Assembly (NCBI GenBank): GCA_034190875.2
Contig: CM067350.1
Coordinates: forward strand, 17,518,913 to 17,582,912
Length of the DNA: 64,000 nt
Source: Urechis unicinctus
Taxonomy: Eukaryota > Annelida > Polychaeta > Xenopneusta > Urechidae
Direction: 5' to 3'
Program-made: the position numbers and the translations under genes
The notes under the pieces: generated by a model
Databases searched by the model: none
What the model saw: only the letters and a program-made list of their open reading frames with translations
What the model was told of the DNA's origin: nothing
Part shown: positions 29,331 through 40,723 of the stretch, piece by piece
Layout of the letters: each line of letters opens with the position of its first letter
Numbering within the stretch: the first letter of the stretch is position 1

Positions 29331-32300
29331 ATCACAAATGGAACATTCATCAATTACCTGTGATAGATTATGGTCGAAATATGAAAAACTGCACATTATT
29401 GTAAGAAAACATGTATAGGCATGTGTTTATTCGGTAGTGCTTAATGATATCATCTTGATAAAATACCTACTCAGGGAAGCTTATATAAACGTTTCTGTCA
29501 ATTTCGTATATGCGATTTCCCCCTCAACATATATGATTCGCATGCTTTATTTGATGCCGTGGCATTGCCTTTTATTAAGCCATTTGAAAGCACCGACTGC
29601 GGGTTCTTTGCTAATATGAATTTGTGTGATGGCATGCTTTGTACATTCCAAATACCATTATGTTAAATCTTGCCCACTTTCAAAAGGCCATAGATGGTTT
29701 GCATTGTACCAGGATTTCTGTATGGTCCACTAGCATACATAATGATCCATCAAAATACTTTAATAGCAAGAAGACAGATTCGTCTTGAACAAGGCGGAAG
29801 GGTCTGGAGGTTCCTTATGAATATGTACCGCGATGGGATTGGTCGCTACATGCGTGAACAACTTTAGGTTTAGATAAGCAGAAGCATCATAAATAAATGA
29901 TGTTTAAGCCAGCGTGTCAGATAACTGCGTTTGTGCACTAACAAAATGCACTTGCACCAACCAACTTTCTATTGCTTTTCTGCCTTTCGTGCTAGCATGT
30001 GTCCTAGATGCCAGGCATGGTCGGCTTGATTATTGGTGCGTGTTGTTTGAACATTATATGCGTATGTAAGTCAAGCAAATGACGCAAAAGATGACCCACA
30101 TTTCTTCATAGCGGTAACAAAGATCCGTGACACCGTAGTACCTGATCATCCCGACAGTTAAAAAAATGACATACCCACGTAGTCGCTTGCAGCTACATTT
30201 GTGAGATCTAAAGCTATTAAAGAAAAGGAGACCTATGGCAAGTAATATAACCACAACAACATGTATATTTTAACTGAGGGACATGAGCTTCTTTGAGTGG
30301 ATAAGCTCATGCCTCTAGTTAAATCCTAGATATGCTGGCGTTCAAATTTCATATCATACCAGCTAAAAATAACTTTCTTTATATCATTAACGGCGGTGAC
30401 AACCAATACATTACGAATCAAAAGGTTTTTTTTTGTTTCAATGAAGATACATCATGCATATAATTCCCTAAATTATACACTCGTTATCAAGTCGTTATCT
30501 GGTGCTCGTATTTACGTAGTAGTGTCTGACTTCGAATGCTGATATTTATTGGCGCACGCACAACCAGTCAATTTCAGTGGTACACTAATTGTTCTGTTGT
30601 CAACGATTAGCCAATAATGCTATCGATGTGCAACTCGTCCGGTGTTGGATTTTCAATTAAAGAGCACATAGATTACGCATGTTTCACAGATACGACGAGA
30701 AAATCAACGCTTGAATTTCTACTGGTGTGGTCTCTAGAACTGCACTGTTTATTCATCCATTTAGCGATAATCACAGAGCCTGGATGATTCATCTGCCAAC
30801 AAATTGATGGCTGTGCTGCTCCCGTTATTATGGATCAAAACGTAATAAGGTAGGGCACCTCATGCCTACCACGCGTACATAAATGCAATGCAATAATAAT
30901 TCATCATTGACCTTGTAAAACAGTCGCCGAAAAAACAAAGGAATCCCAATTCAGTCTTTTCAAGCAAGCATAACTCTTATCGACAAAGATGTAACGTGGA
31001 TCCTCCTTGATTATTTACTTAGCACTGCCTATGCCTAGTCCGGACACTGCATGATTACTCTAGAAGTTTGTGCATATATTCTCTTTGCAGAGAGATAACG
31101 CGAACTCATAGGGCCCAGCACTATTTTTGGGAGCAGCACCGAATTCCAAGGTTATCCTATCTCACATTTTGCTAATTAATTAACGGATATGTAAATATGG
31201 GTAATGTATCAACCAGACAATAAACCCTTATTCTTAAACTAACCTATTTTATAATACTAAATCGGCAATTAACTCTTTCCCGCTGCCAAATAACATAGTA
31301 GGCTATGATATTAGAAAATATAAAGCAATATATGCTCTTACAAACAAATGGCACACGACCATTCCTTCGACGCCCATGTGCATCATAGCAATTCCATATA
31401 AAAATATTCATTTTAGCAATCTATTCAGGACATCCGTTGCTCTGTTGTATCCACAAAGGTACTTGTGTCATACACATATTAATTGCCATTAGATTATATA
31501 GATATGCTTATAGTCATATATGTTGATATGATGATCACAGTAATCTCATCATGAAATCTGCACTATGCAAGGATAAAATATAATTGATGATTTTCAACAT
31601 TGAAGGGATGCCTATCTGGGTTTGGTTTGCAAATTTCCTTTGCTCGATCTATATACATGTAGAATTATGTATACATGTGGGGTAGCACTAACTTGTGTTG
31701 TAGTCACTATTGTTTGGCTAATGCTGACCTTTCGTGATAAGCGTCACTTTAGCCATATAATCATAAACCGAACAGGGTATGCACAGATACAGTGGTTACC
31801 CTTGCGTTGGTTGCTGCATCAGTGCCTGATCATACAAAAATGTATAGCATATCTGCAGATGTGAAAATCAAATTCCAACAACGGAGTTAGTCTTTGCTAA
31901 GTGAGGGTTGTTGATAATTTCGTCCATACAGTGCAATTATATTTGCCAGTGGGCTGATTTCTTTCATTCCAGATGGTAGCATTTCTCTTACAAAATTGGA
32001 ATCAACGACATTGTCAGGATTTGCAAACTCGTCAAGATGTCTTCATATCCCGACACAGAAAATAGCTAGCCTGTATATGCATTACGAAACACGGTACGTA
32101 AGATTGGAAAACCAGATTAGATATTTATATCTGCTCACACTGGATATGAATACAGATTGAACAGTGGTTATCATCGCCCTAACCGGAGTGACACTTTCAT
32201 TAGGGAAGTTTTGCTGTTGCATATTGGACCAATCTATTTAAATACGGCTAACCATCGTGTTGTGACTCTAAAGGCCAAAGGGCATAGATGAAAACTAGCA

Positions 32301-33980
32301 AGGTGAAGCAAGTTTACGACTGTGATTGATGCGAACTAACAAGCGTCGATAATGATATGCATAGGCAATGTGATGACAAGTGCGCAGGACAGAGAAGAAG
32401 CCTGTCTATTTCACTTATTTCGATGTGTTATTGATAAAATTGAACGCATGAAACGCTCCCGTTTTAGGTTTGTCCTCATTGTCACATGGCTTAAAAGAAA
32501 ACCAAACTAGTGTATCAGGATTTTTTTCCGTGCCGTGACAATGCAATTGCATTATTACTACAAAAACACCTTTGCGTGATTATTCATATCATGTAACACA
32601 TTACCCTCACATATTCTAAAGAAAACTATATATTCAAATCTAGCATGTGGCTCCACTAAGTTGACATTACCATCGTTTGCTGACGCACAAGGTCTCCAGG
32701 ATGCTGCGGCTATTTGTTTATAACTGATATTATGATACGATAACTTGAGATATGTCACATGGTAATGTCACAATGGACAAGGCTCGGATTCACGCACCCC
32801 ACACCAAGACACTTGAAATAGGCCAAAGACATGTTGTACTGGCTATACGGTGGTGCGTCGATAATTCATTCATCACATAAGGGCTAGTGATTGAGTAAAA
32901 TGTTCACTTAGACGCTTGACCGTAAGCTTTTATTAAGGTATGTTTTAGAAAATGTCATTCATCGATGTTTGTTGTAGTCTAGGTACAACCTGCTGTTTAT
33001 GAGGCGTTGGTTACTCTCGGAGCGTTCCTTCTCAGATACAATATTGCAAGCGGTCATAGTGTAGCCACAGCGCAGTTTTAGGCACAGTCGTGATTGTACA
33101 TTGCTTACTGAAGAAATACTACATCAAAATTCAATATCGTCAAGTAACACTTATTGTATTTGTTTTGACAACAATCAAAACAACAATGTTTTTTTTCTGA
33201 TTAGCCAAACCCACTATTTAGTCAGTCGATCTAGCAAGCATCAACGGAATCGTATCAACATTTTCGTAAAATATAACGCACACAGAAGACAGATTGCTTA
33301 GAATTGGCAATTGAAACACTTAACCAACATGCCGGCACAGCGTTTTCCATAACTTGTAGGTAAGCTGATCAGTTGTGTAAAGAATATCAAGGGAAAATTT
33401 AATTCGCTAACAGCGTTGACATATATGTCAATTACACTATGTAAATATCATTAATTTTAATGTAATGTATGACAGTGTATGAAAACACGACGCTTAATCA
33501 GATCATTACAATCACATGTCAAACGCAATAACTGAATGAAATCTGATTTGAGGCACACTGAAAGGGAATCTACTGACTAGCATTCACCCATGTGGATATG
33601 TGGTCTTGTGTTGCCATCAAAAACATGGAGCAATGTGAAATGTGTTTAAAGGGCTGTGTATTCGCCGTTGTCTATGCCTCTGAAGTTCAGAAGCATAGAC
33701 AGCCGCGCATATTGCTGTGAATTACTCTATAAACTAGGAGCGAATAGGTCTAAACAATAATTCCAAATTAAAGAGTAGTTCATACACTATTATTGATTAT
33801 TTGATGGTTAAACTGGAATTACATTATGATAACCTCGCCAGATATAACGTCATCTAAAGTGACTCATTCCCCAAAGACAAATTGAGATTTTGCATAATTG
33901 ACAAAATGTGAAGAATGCGTTTCGTTAAATGTTTAAATCATTTCTTTGAACTTCAGCGAACAAGGTCACTTACAAAACAA
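29331..33980. other. Gene-free AT-rich stretch
   Basis: I see no gene, RNA or mobile-element signature in this 4.6 kb. The one clear structure is the palindrome at 33658-33712, listed separately. Short frames such as 31622-31864 have no domain and no conserved partner. Confidence 0.55.
33658..33712. repeat. Near-perfect palindrome, about 27-bp arms
   Basis: The core is tgtctatgcctctgaa, one base (g, 33685), then ttcagaagcatagaca. These 16-bp arms pair with a single mismatch. Pairing extends outwards with a few more mismatches to about 33658 and 33712. The one-base centre makes it a DNA palindrome rather than a classical stem-loop RNA. No coding context is seen. Confidence 0.85.
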
Positions 33981-33989
33981 AACAATAAT

Positions 33990-34470
33990 ATTTAATTTGT
34001 GACAATGTTAGAATTGTTTAGATCTGTGTTCAGCGAATACTTGCGTATTTATATGGTGCTTAGTTGGTTTAGTTTCATCGGCATCGAAACTGAACACCAG
34101 ATCCACATGGCATCTCTGGAAAAAGCCTGCACGTGCATATTATCTCCAACAGATTTTGTGCACAGCAATGAGCAAGTTTGGGTCTGGGGTTAATATTTGA
34201 CAATTTCGCCGGAGACACTGGCATCACGTCATTTCATATTCTCTGTACAGCTCGTGCTAGGCGCCAGTTAATCAATGCCCGCACAATTTGTTTAAGGAGG
34301 TATGAGTCATTAACACGGGAGAAACAGAGGAAATATGTAATGAAAGCAATTGTGCTCTGTTTGCGGTCGTGGCCTTGAAAAGACGCTTCGCATTCCAAAT
34401 AATCGAGTTGTTCTGTTGACCTATGTCAGCTGCAACAAAATACGACGTCTATGACAAATTGGTTTTTGCA
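33990..34470 (+). repeat. Duplicated block left of the retroelement (partner 43820-43945 plus 44915-45150)
   Basis: The part 34070-34200 matches 43820-43945: cgaaactgaacaccaga/caactgaataccacat, then gcctgcacgtgcat/gcctgcaagtgcat, then acagcaatgagcaag/acagcaacaagcga, then gtcaatattt-like. The part 34240-34470 matches 44915-45150: ctcgtgctaggcgccagttaatc versus ctcgtgctgggcgccagttaatc, then gatgaaagcaatt-like, tggccttgaa/tggccttgat, and gctgcaa followed by acgtct/acatct. The partner is interrupted by about 970 bp that include a (TA)n tract. Confidence 0.78.
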
Positions 34471-35255
34471 TGGCATCGTAATATAATATTTCTCAGTAGG
34501 AATTAACTGGTGATGCTTAATCGCATTAAGGCAAAACTAGGTTTCACGACCTAACAATGGTTGGTAAACTGGGATGGACATCTGTTATAAGCTTGTTCGC
34601 AGAAAATGGTAAGGTGGATTACATCATCCATTGACCCAGTGCAACCGCCATATAATAATCAGGTGTCAATAATTAAGTAAATGATATCAACCATCGTTAT
34701 TATAAAGGGTGAATGCTCCGCTAAGGAGGTGTGATTGTTAAAAAAATGTTTTTCTTTTAGTGAGAAAACTGATATTGGATAGTGAAGGGCGTGGAGAGAA
34801 TATAAAGATATATACATTCTTCTCCCTTATTCATGTAACATATCATATCATTTAGATATCGGGCAAGAAAGTCATACATACAGCATTAACGCATCTTCCA
34901 CCAGCCACCCTCACATACACAACACAATCGTCCACAGAAACACCATTGAATTATCCCGTCAAAATATCCGCACATTTCGTCCTAGACATCATAAATATCG
35001 GCTTACCCCTCATAAAAATATCCATTTCTATTACTTACATCTAGTATCCGTGGTGCTACTACCTTCAAAACGATGCTTGTACTATGCGCATTTGGTTATC
35101 GATTACATTTTTCAGACGCCATACTTTTGATTGGATAAATAAAAATATTTGAGATATCAAAGGTGGTTTTCTATATTGCTTACTAACTTCTATAGCCCTG
35201 TGTACATGCAGCAGTATGTATCCTAGTACTAACACACAAAAAACACATGACAACA
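34471..35255. other. Gene-free stretch before the retroelement
   Basis: Non-coding AT-rich sequence with nothing recognisable. It passes into (TA)n. Confidence 0.5.
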
Positions 35256-35326
35256 TATATATATATATGTATCCTAGTACTATATATATATATATATATA
35301 AATACACATGACACATATATATATAC

Positions 35327-35370
<44 letters not shown>

Positions 35371-35514
35371 GTATATATATATATAACATATGTATATATA
35401 TTTATATACATATATATAATATACAAAATACATATGTACATATGTATAGAATATATATATATATATATAAATAAATGTATAAATATACATGAATCATATA
35501 TATATATATATATA
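35256..35514. repeat. Complex (TA)n tract abutting the retroelement's left end
   Basis: Alternating TA is interrupted by a short duplicated phrase (tgtatcctagtac at 35217-35229 and 35269-35281) and acatgacacat/acatgacaacat units. The tract runs directly into the first base of the retroelement at 35515. Long Tyr-Ile frames across it are artefacts. Confidence 0.93.
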
Positions 35515-35703
35515 GTGAAGGCTTGCGCCTTATCGTGGTTGCCTTTCTTAGCGGTTTTCCATATCTCGCGCGCCAAGTTGGTAAGTCGCTTCACTCCCGC
35601 TAGGGGCGTTAGCGACCATCCAATCACAGGCGTTGCACCAGGCACGCGGCCTGTTCTCTTCGCGCATCGCCCTTTGGAAAACTTTGCAGCAAAAAGTTCT
35701 CAT
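35515..35703 (+). repeat. Split direct repeat A1 (left terminus)
   Basis: This 189-bp repeat matches A2 (41640-41824) with no substitutions, only a 3-nt and a 1-nt indel (ggttgcctttctt versus ggttgttctt; cgcccttt versus cgccttt). It starts gtgaagg at the (TA)n boundary. A small inverted repeat sits at the very terminus: aaggc (35518-35522), loop ttgc, gcctt (35527-35531). It presumably holds the 5' transcript start region. Promoter elements are not identifiable by eye. Confidence 0.95.
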
Positions 35704-35866
35704 AACAGTTTCTCAAAGTTTTCATTGTTGTTTCTACCTGATTTTTCTTCGCTCATCACCGACTCATTTCTGCTTCTTGGCCACTTCATCCAGTTACGAA
35801 CAGCACTTATCGAGGTAATATAAACATTACTTATTTGGCTGCGAAATAGTCTGTTTACTAGTTATC

Positions 35867-36445
35867 ATGGCTGTTGCCATCATCGGCCATTCGTACGTTC
35901 GCCGTTTGAGTGATTATGTGGCGAACAATGGAGTGCAAACGCACAATCTTCGTTTCAATGACGAAGAAGTTTTGTTTCATGGGTTTGGAGGTGCTAAACT
36001 TCGTGGCCCAAAATCAATAATACCCCATTTACATGGCTGGTTAGGGTCCCGGGTTTGGAAGGTTGTGTTCCTTCAGTTAGGAAGTAATGACCTGTGCAAT
36101 CAGTCATATCCACCCGAGGAGGTTGCGGGAGATTTGTTGGCCATTGCCAAGTTCATCATCAATTGCTATCATGTCTCAACAGTTGTTATTGGCCAGGTCC
36201 ACTATAGAATTACCTGTGTCAAAGGTTTTAATGACCGAGTTCTTGAAGCAAACAAGCACCTCCGTTTCAAAATCAATGACTACCCAGGAAACTCGATTCA
36301 GTTTGCTTCTCTGCGAGGTTTGGCCCACCCTTACAAGTCTCAATTCTCGAGCGATGGCGTCCACTTCAATAACTTTGGTAACAAGAAACTGTTCAATGGT
36401 ATAAGAGGTGCAATTCTCCGTGCAATCAAACCAAGGGAATTGTAG
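35867..36445 (+). CDS. SGNH/GDSL-type hydrolase ORF of the retroelement
   Basis: This is an intact ORF of 192 codons starting at ATG 35867. The four SGNH blocks are visible in order. GHSYVRRL holds the nucleophile Ser9. FHGFGGAKL supplies the block II glycine (G41/G42). LQLGSNDL gives block III with Asn74. SSDGVHFNNFG gives the block V Asp163-x-x-His166 pair. The length is close to a minimal single-domain SGNH fold; there is no signal peptide or membrane segment. Family members are esterases or lipases. SGNH domains are known as accessory ORFs in some Ngaro elements and in some LINEs, but their role in retrotransposition is not established and the substrate is unknown. It lies 163 bp after A1 and upstream of gag, and is followed by an AATAAA and a 16-A run (36524-36542). 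It is the only one of the element's genes with an uninterrupted frame. Confidence 0.9.
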   Translation: MAVAIIGHSYVRRLSDYVANNGVQTHNLRFNDEEVLFHGFGGAKLRGPKSIIPHLHGWLGSRVWKVVFLQLGSNDLCNQSYPPEEVAGDLLAIAKFIINCYHVSTVVIGQVHYRITCVKGFNDRVLEANKHLRFKINDYPGNSIQFASLRGLAHPYKSQFSSDGVHFNNFGNKKLFNGIRGAILRAIKPREL

Positions 36446-37170
36446 TCACTGCAAGTTATGCCCCCCCCCCCTTTTCATTCCCCATGGTAATGGTGCACCT
36501 GTTTATAATTTTGATGCAGTCTTAATAAAAAAAAAAAAAAAATTGTTTGTTTGTTTGCACTGCTAATGTTTTTCGCCAGTGCTGTCATGTGTTACAGTTT
36601 GATAGCCTTGCCATTGGGCACCGCAATTCCTGGCACATGTTCAGATGGGCTAAGCAGACAGTTCAGTTGGTAGTCGGAGAGAAATATGTGCAGTTGTGTC
36701 ATAACACATTGCAAGATCATTTCCCTCATTAAAAAATTTATTATGGTCAATGATGTTTGTCTCGGTCATTTGCCATTACAAGCCCCTCTTTGGCTTGATT
36801 GCAAAGTTTGGGTTGGCATTTGCCTTTGTATTCGTAAATATCTGACCTAGTTTTTTTGTGTGCTTATGCTGTTTTCTTTAGCTGGCATAGCACCATTTAT
36901 ACTGTCTTGCTTTGTTGTTGTATTGTTTGGTTTAGACCATTATTGGTCTACAGTACAGTGCATTTAGGCGACCAGTGCGGTCTTGTGTTTCAGTTGTATA
37001 GCCTTGCTACTAATGTAAATCAGTTTGTGGCATATGCGCAGATGGGCAAAGTTGTCAGTAGCTTGGTTGTCATTTATCGTTATGGGGTTGTGGCATACTG
37101 AGTCACAGTACACTCAGATTCTTTTGTACTGTTCAGTTTCATTCAAAACTTCGTCTTGTTTGGTTTGGGC
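36446..37170 (+). other. SGNH-gag intergenic region with C11, AATAAA-A16 and an internal duplication
   Basis: It contains a run of 11 C (36461-36471) and an AATAAA merging into 16 A (36524-36542). It also holds an imperfect direct duplication: 36574-36675 matches 36969-37075, sharing ccagtgc-gtc, tgtgtt-cagtt, atagccttgc and cagatgggc. A perfect inverted repeat lies between the two copies: tagacca, loop ttat, tggtcta (36933-36950). No coding frame is evident. The AATAAA-A16 could be the fossil end of a processed transcript that brought in the SGNH ORF, or simply a homopolymer. Confidence 0.7.
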
Positions 37171-38213
37171 ATGTATGTTCGCAGAATGCCACCAACACGG
37201 AGGAACAGACGGGGACGTTCTGCAAGCGCAGTAGACCCACCTGATGGCCCATCTACTTCTTCTGGCACCGGAGCTGATGTCGCAGCAGCCGCCCCCTTCC
37301 CAGCTTTTCCCCGGATGCCTCGGTCACCTGCAGCAGAGTTCCAGCTGGACCAGGAAACCCTCATCGATGGCATCTATACTAGGATGCGCCGCGATGGTCT
37401 TCTCCCATCATTCCCTACGCCTGTGGTTTCGCAACCACAACCAGATCCTACGCCGCCAATTAATCAGCAAGAACCAGAAGTGGTTAACCAGGCATTGGCG
37501 TCAATATTAGGTTCAGGTGAGTTGCAGGACACTGAGCCTCAGGCCCCAACCAAAAACCCTGTTAGACTCGCCGCTCCATTGGGTGCGCACATCCCATTGC
37601 TGACTAAGCAACTAATATGGGAAGGGCGTTTTGTTCACCTGCAGGAGCTTGTCAATCCCATCCCCAAAAAACCCCAAGATGGTAAAGACAAACCCAAGCA
37701 ATTGCTCTCAATTGGGGAATGGGCCGAAGCATTTGAGATATTTACATCTATTGCATGTGAACAAGACCCTCAACTGGCTGGGGGCCTGCTGAAATATATG
37801 GCCACAGTCAAAAAAATGGCTAAACTTACGGGGCAGAGGCGTGGCGCCACTATGATGATAATTTTCGGTGGGCAAAGCAATTTGACACTAGCCTAACATG
37901 GGGTCATGTTGACCTCATGCTGTATACAGAGGCTTCACACCTCGCATTACAATATGCCCCAGCCAGGCCACTCCTCTCAAAACCTTTTAGTGCAGGGCGT
38001 GTGGGACAACACCAGCAGCCCTTTCGTCCAGGCACTTGCTGGGCCTACCAGCGATTTGGTCAATGCACCAACAAGCAGTGCCGCTTTCAAAACACCCATT
38101 GCTGTTACAAGTGTCAAGGGCCCCACAAAACATCAGCCTGTCAGGGTAACGGTCAATCCCGAATTGCCTCACAGTCTGCAAAAAAAAGAGGTGGTCACTC
38201 CAGTAAAAATTAA
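37171..38213 (+). CDS. Gag-like nucleocapsid protein, zinc-finger C-terminus (frameshifted)
   Basis: The N-terminal part reads in one frame from ATG 37171: a basic start (MYVRRM), then a Pro/Ala/Ser-rich region. An alternative start is ATG 37186. Near 37824-37830 the frame must change by -1, equal to loss of one base. The continuation reads WRHYDDNFRWAKQFD and then a zinc-binding tail. Its residues are C-x8-C-x4-C-x5-H followed by the knuckle C-x2-C-x3-H-x4-C (38037-38141). This YD-x2-FR plus two-module tail is the usual layout of Gag-like proteins in DIRS-order elements, where it is thought to bind the element's RNA. The 7-A run at 37810-37816 cannot be the shift site, because a stop (37821-37823) follows in the second frame. 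The protein ends at 38213 and overlaps pol. Confidence 0.82.
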
Positions 38214-39763
38214 ACAATTGGAGCAGTTCCTGTCCGGGTATCATGCATCCACTTTAAACTACATTTTACAGGGTTTTCGATTTGGTTTCAGCATTCAATA
38301 CCAAGGCCCATTGCAAAATCAATTGTCAAAAAATCACAAAAGTGTTCAGCAATTTCCACAAGTGGTGCAAAATATGATACAAAAGGAGCTTCAGCTCGGC
38401 AGGATTTCGGGGCCCTATGATTCTCCTCCTTTCCCAAACTTTGTGGTTTCCCCTTTAGGCGCGTTGTACCAAAAAAGAAGTTAACAAATTTAGGCTTATT
38501 CATGACCTTTCGGAACCGCCATTTTCTTCAGTGAATTATTTCATCGACCCCAAAGACAGTTCAGTCAAATATGAAACTCTTGATGATGTCATTCAATTAG
38601 TTCAATCGTTTGGTTCAGGCTGCACATTGGCAAAATGCGACATCGAAGAAGCTTTCCGCATTATACCAGTAAGGCCTGAAGAAAGACACCTGCTGGGTTT
38701 CCAATTTAAGGAAAAAATCTATTTTGACAAATGCTTGCCAATGGGATGCCGCATGTCTTGTAGCATTTTTGAAGCCTTCAGCTCTGCCTTACAATGGGCA
38801 GCCTATAACAAACTCAATGTCGCTGGTCTGAGCCACATACTAGATGACTTCATCTTTGTCGGCCCTCAAAATTCCAATAAAACAGCAAAAGACCTCAATA
38901 GTTTCCTTGCCATGTGCAAAAATTGCGGTATTCCCATCAAACAGGAAAAAACTGTCCCTCCCTGCACAAAATTAACTGCTCATGGCATTGAGCTCGATTC
39001 GTTAGCAATGCAGGCTAGATTACCTATGGACAAGGTGCAAAAGTGTGTCGCCCTCCTTACTCAATTCAGAACAAGGAAAAAGGTCACGCTAAAGGAATTA
39101 CAATCCTTGGTAGGGGTTCTTAACTTCGCTTGTCGAGTGATTCAACCAGGTCGGGCCTTCCTTCGTAGGATAATTGACCTGACAGTAAAGGCAAGCAAAC
39201 CTCATCACAAAATAAGGCTCAATTCCCAGTCAAGAGCAGACATGCAAGCGTGGTTAGATTTCCTTTCTGTTTATAATGGGATCTCCTTGTTCCTTGAAGA
39301 ATCCTGGACTCGTTCAGAGGACCTCAAACTCTTCTCTGATGCATCTGGTTCGCTGGGTTTTGCCGCAGTATGCGGAACACATTGGTTTGCTGGAAAATGG
39401 CCAACCTCCTGGGACAAATATCACATAACTCTTAAGGAACTGTTCCCAATAGTAGTCAGTATTGAAATTTGGGGAGATTGTCTCTCACGTAAAAAGATTC
39501 TTTTTAAAACCGACAATACTGCGGTCGTTGCTATAATAAACAAACAAACTTCCAAAGACCCAGTCATAATGATTTTGGTGCGTCGTCTGGTGGTTGTTGC
39601 CCTCAAATTCAACATAATGTTCAAAGCTCAGCATGTTCCTGGTTTTCAAAACGTTGTGCCTGACAAATTGTCCCGTTTCAATTTCCAGGAAGCCAAAAGA
39701 ATTGCTCCTTGGCTGGATCCACATCCCACTCTAATTCCCAGGCACCTGGTCTCCCTTCACTGA
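37954..39763 (+). CDS. Reverse transcriptase-RNase H polyprotein of the Ngaro element (frameshifted)
   Basis: The N-terminal part is open in a frame overlapping gag (open from 37897; first ATG 37954). It carries the region just before the fingers (GYHAS, GRISGPYDSPPFPNF, VSPLGAL). A net +1 shift at about 38465-38476, next to a 6-A run, moves to the frame that ends at 39763. Downstream motifs, numbered from codon 38531, are motif A AKCDIEEAF (D37), motif B LPMGCRMSC (69-77), motif C ILDDF (D105, D106) and KQEKT (137-141). RNase H has its full acidic set: D270 in LFSDAS, E303 in LKEL, D328 in KTDNT and D378 in PDKLSR. Motif B and the LDD box are of the DIRS/Ngaro type, not gypsy or LINE. The enzyme would make cDNA from the element RNA. 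All catalytic acids are present; the frame break is the only defect seen. Confidence 0.94.
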
Positions 39764-40723
39764 GGCAACAAGCCGCTAAGCTCCTTTCGGAATCCTTGGC
39801 TCCTTCCTCAAGGCTAGTTTACCGCCGTGCAGTAGTTAAATATGCTAGTTTCGTAGATTCAGTCCACTCATCTCGCTCTTTCTTTCCAGTGTCAATTGAT
39901 TTTCTGATCACTTTTATCACTTACTTACATTCTCAAGGATTTGCTTCCTCTTCCATACTTACGTATTCTACTGCTGTTTGCTTCTTCAACAAGATGCTGG
40001 GGTTCAAAGATCATTCATCTTCATTCATTGTCAAAAAATTATTGAGCGGTGTACAACGGGCAGGTATTGCAAAACCACAACGTAGCCCTATACACCTATC
40101 TCTCCTTCATACCCTAGTAGACTCCATAGCAAAGTCTGGCCTTTCCAACTTTAATATCTTGCTATTCCAAAGTATGTTCCTTCTGGCTTTTCATGCTTTT
40201 CTCAGAATTGGGGAAATCACCATTCGAAATCAGCACATCACTTCGCAATGCGTGCAACTTCATGACTGCAGTTTTACTTTCTCCTCTGTTCCGCCAGGCA
40301 ATACACCTACAGGTGTAGAAATAACACTGCGCTATTTTAAAGGAAATACCTCACGACAGCCCTTTGTTATTCGCATCAACTCCTCAACAGTGTCTCGTTA
40401 TTGTGTGGTGTCAAAACTACAGCAATATACATCCCTTCGCGGAACAACTCCGGGACGCTTTTTTTTGCTACCCTTGTGGCATTCCAGTTTCACGTAGTGC
40501 GTTTAGCAATCAGCTTAAAGCTACTCTTCGTCAGGCAAACATCAGGGACGCGCATATTAAACCACATTCCTTCCGCTTGGGAGCCGCTACCTCAGCTTGT
40601 GCACAAGGCGTCTCTGACCAGGACATTCAAAAACTAGGTCGGTGGAAGTCCGATGCATACAAGCGATACATCCGCATTCCACATTTTCAGGCGGTCACTA
40701 GCGATCCCCCATCCTCAATCTAA
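39664..40723 (+). CDS. Tyrosine recombinase of the Ngaro element (one frameshift in an 8-T run)
   Basis: The frame opens at 39664 and overlaps the end of pol by 100 nt in the -1 frame. There is no ATG near the N-terminus (a TTG is at 39709; the first in-frame ATG is well inside the domain). Translation would therefore need ribosomal frameshifting or reinitiation. The N-terminal half resembles the helical core-binding part. The catalytic residues are present: Arg in FHAFLRIGEI (codon 40204), His and Arg in PHSFRLGAAT (40565 and 40574), and Tyr in the YKRYIRIP box (40667) after LGRW. The frame breaks in the T8 run at 40459-40466. Seven T would join the two halves exactly, so this is a one-base insertion or a consensus error. 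The enzyme would insert a circular DNA copy by strand exchange, without target duplication. Confidence 0.93.

Noticed and set aside
35867-36445. SGNH ORF as an independent host gene
   Set aside because: It lies inside the element between A1 and gag, in sense orientation, and SGNH ORFs are known accessories of Ngaro elements.
37810-37816. Programmed -1 frameshift in gag at the seven-A run
   Set aside because: After slipping there, the new frame meets a stop at 37821-37823. The disruption must lie after that point, so it is a mutation or consensus error and not recoding at this run.
37906-38200. Separate start of pol as an independent protein with a novel N-terminal domain
   Set aside because: The stretch overlaps the gag zinc-finger region in another frame. 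Its composition there reflects the overlap, and recognisable RT sequence begins only at about 38200.
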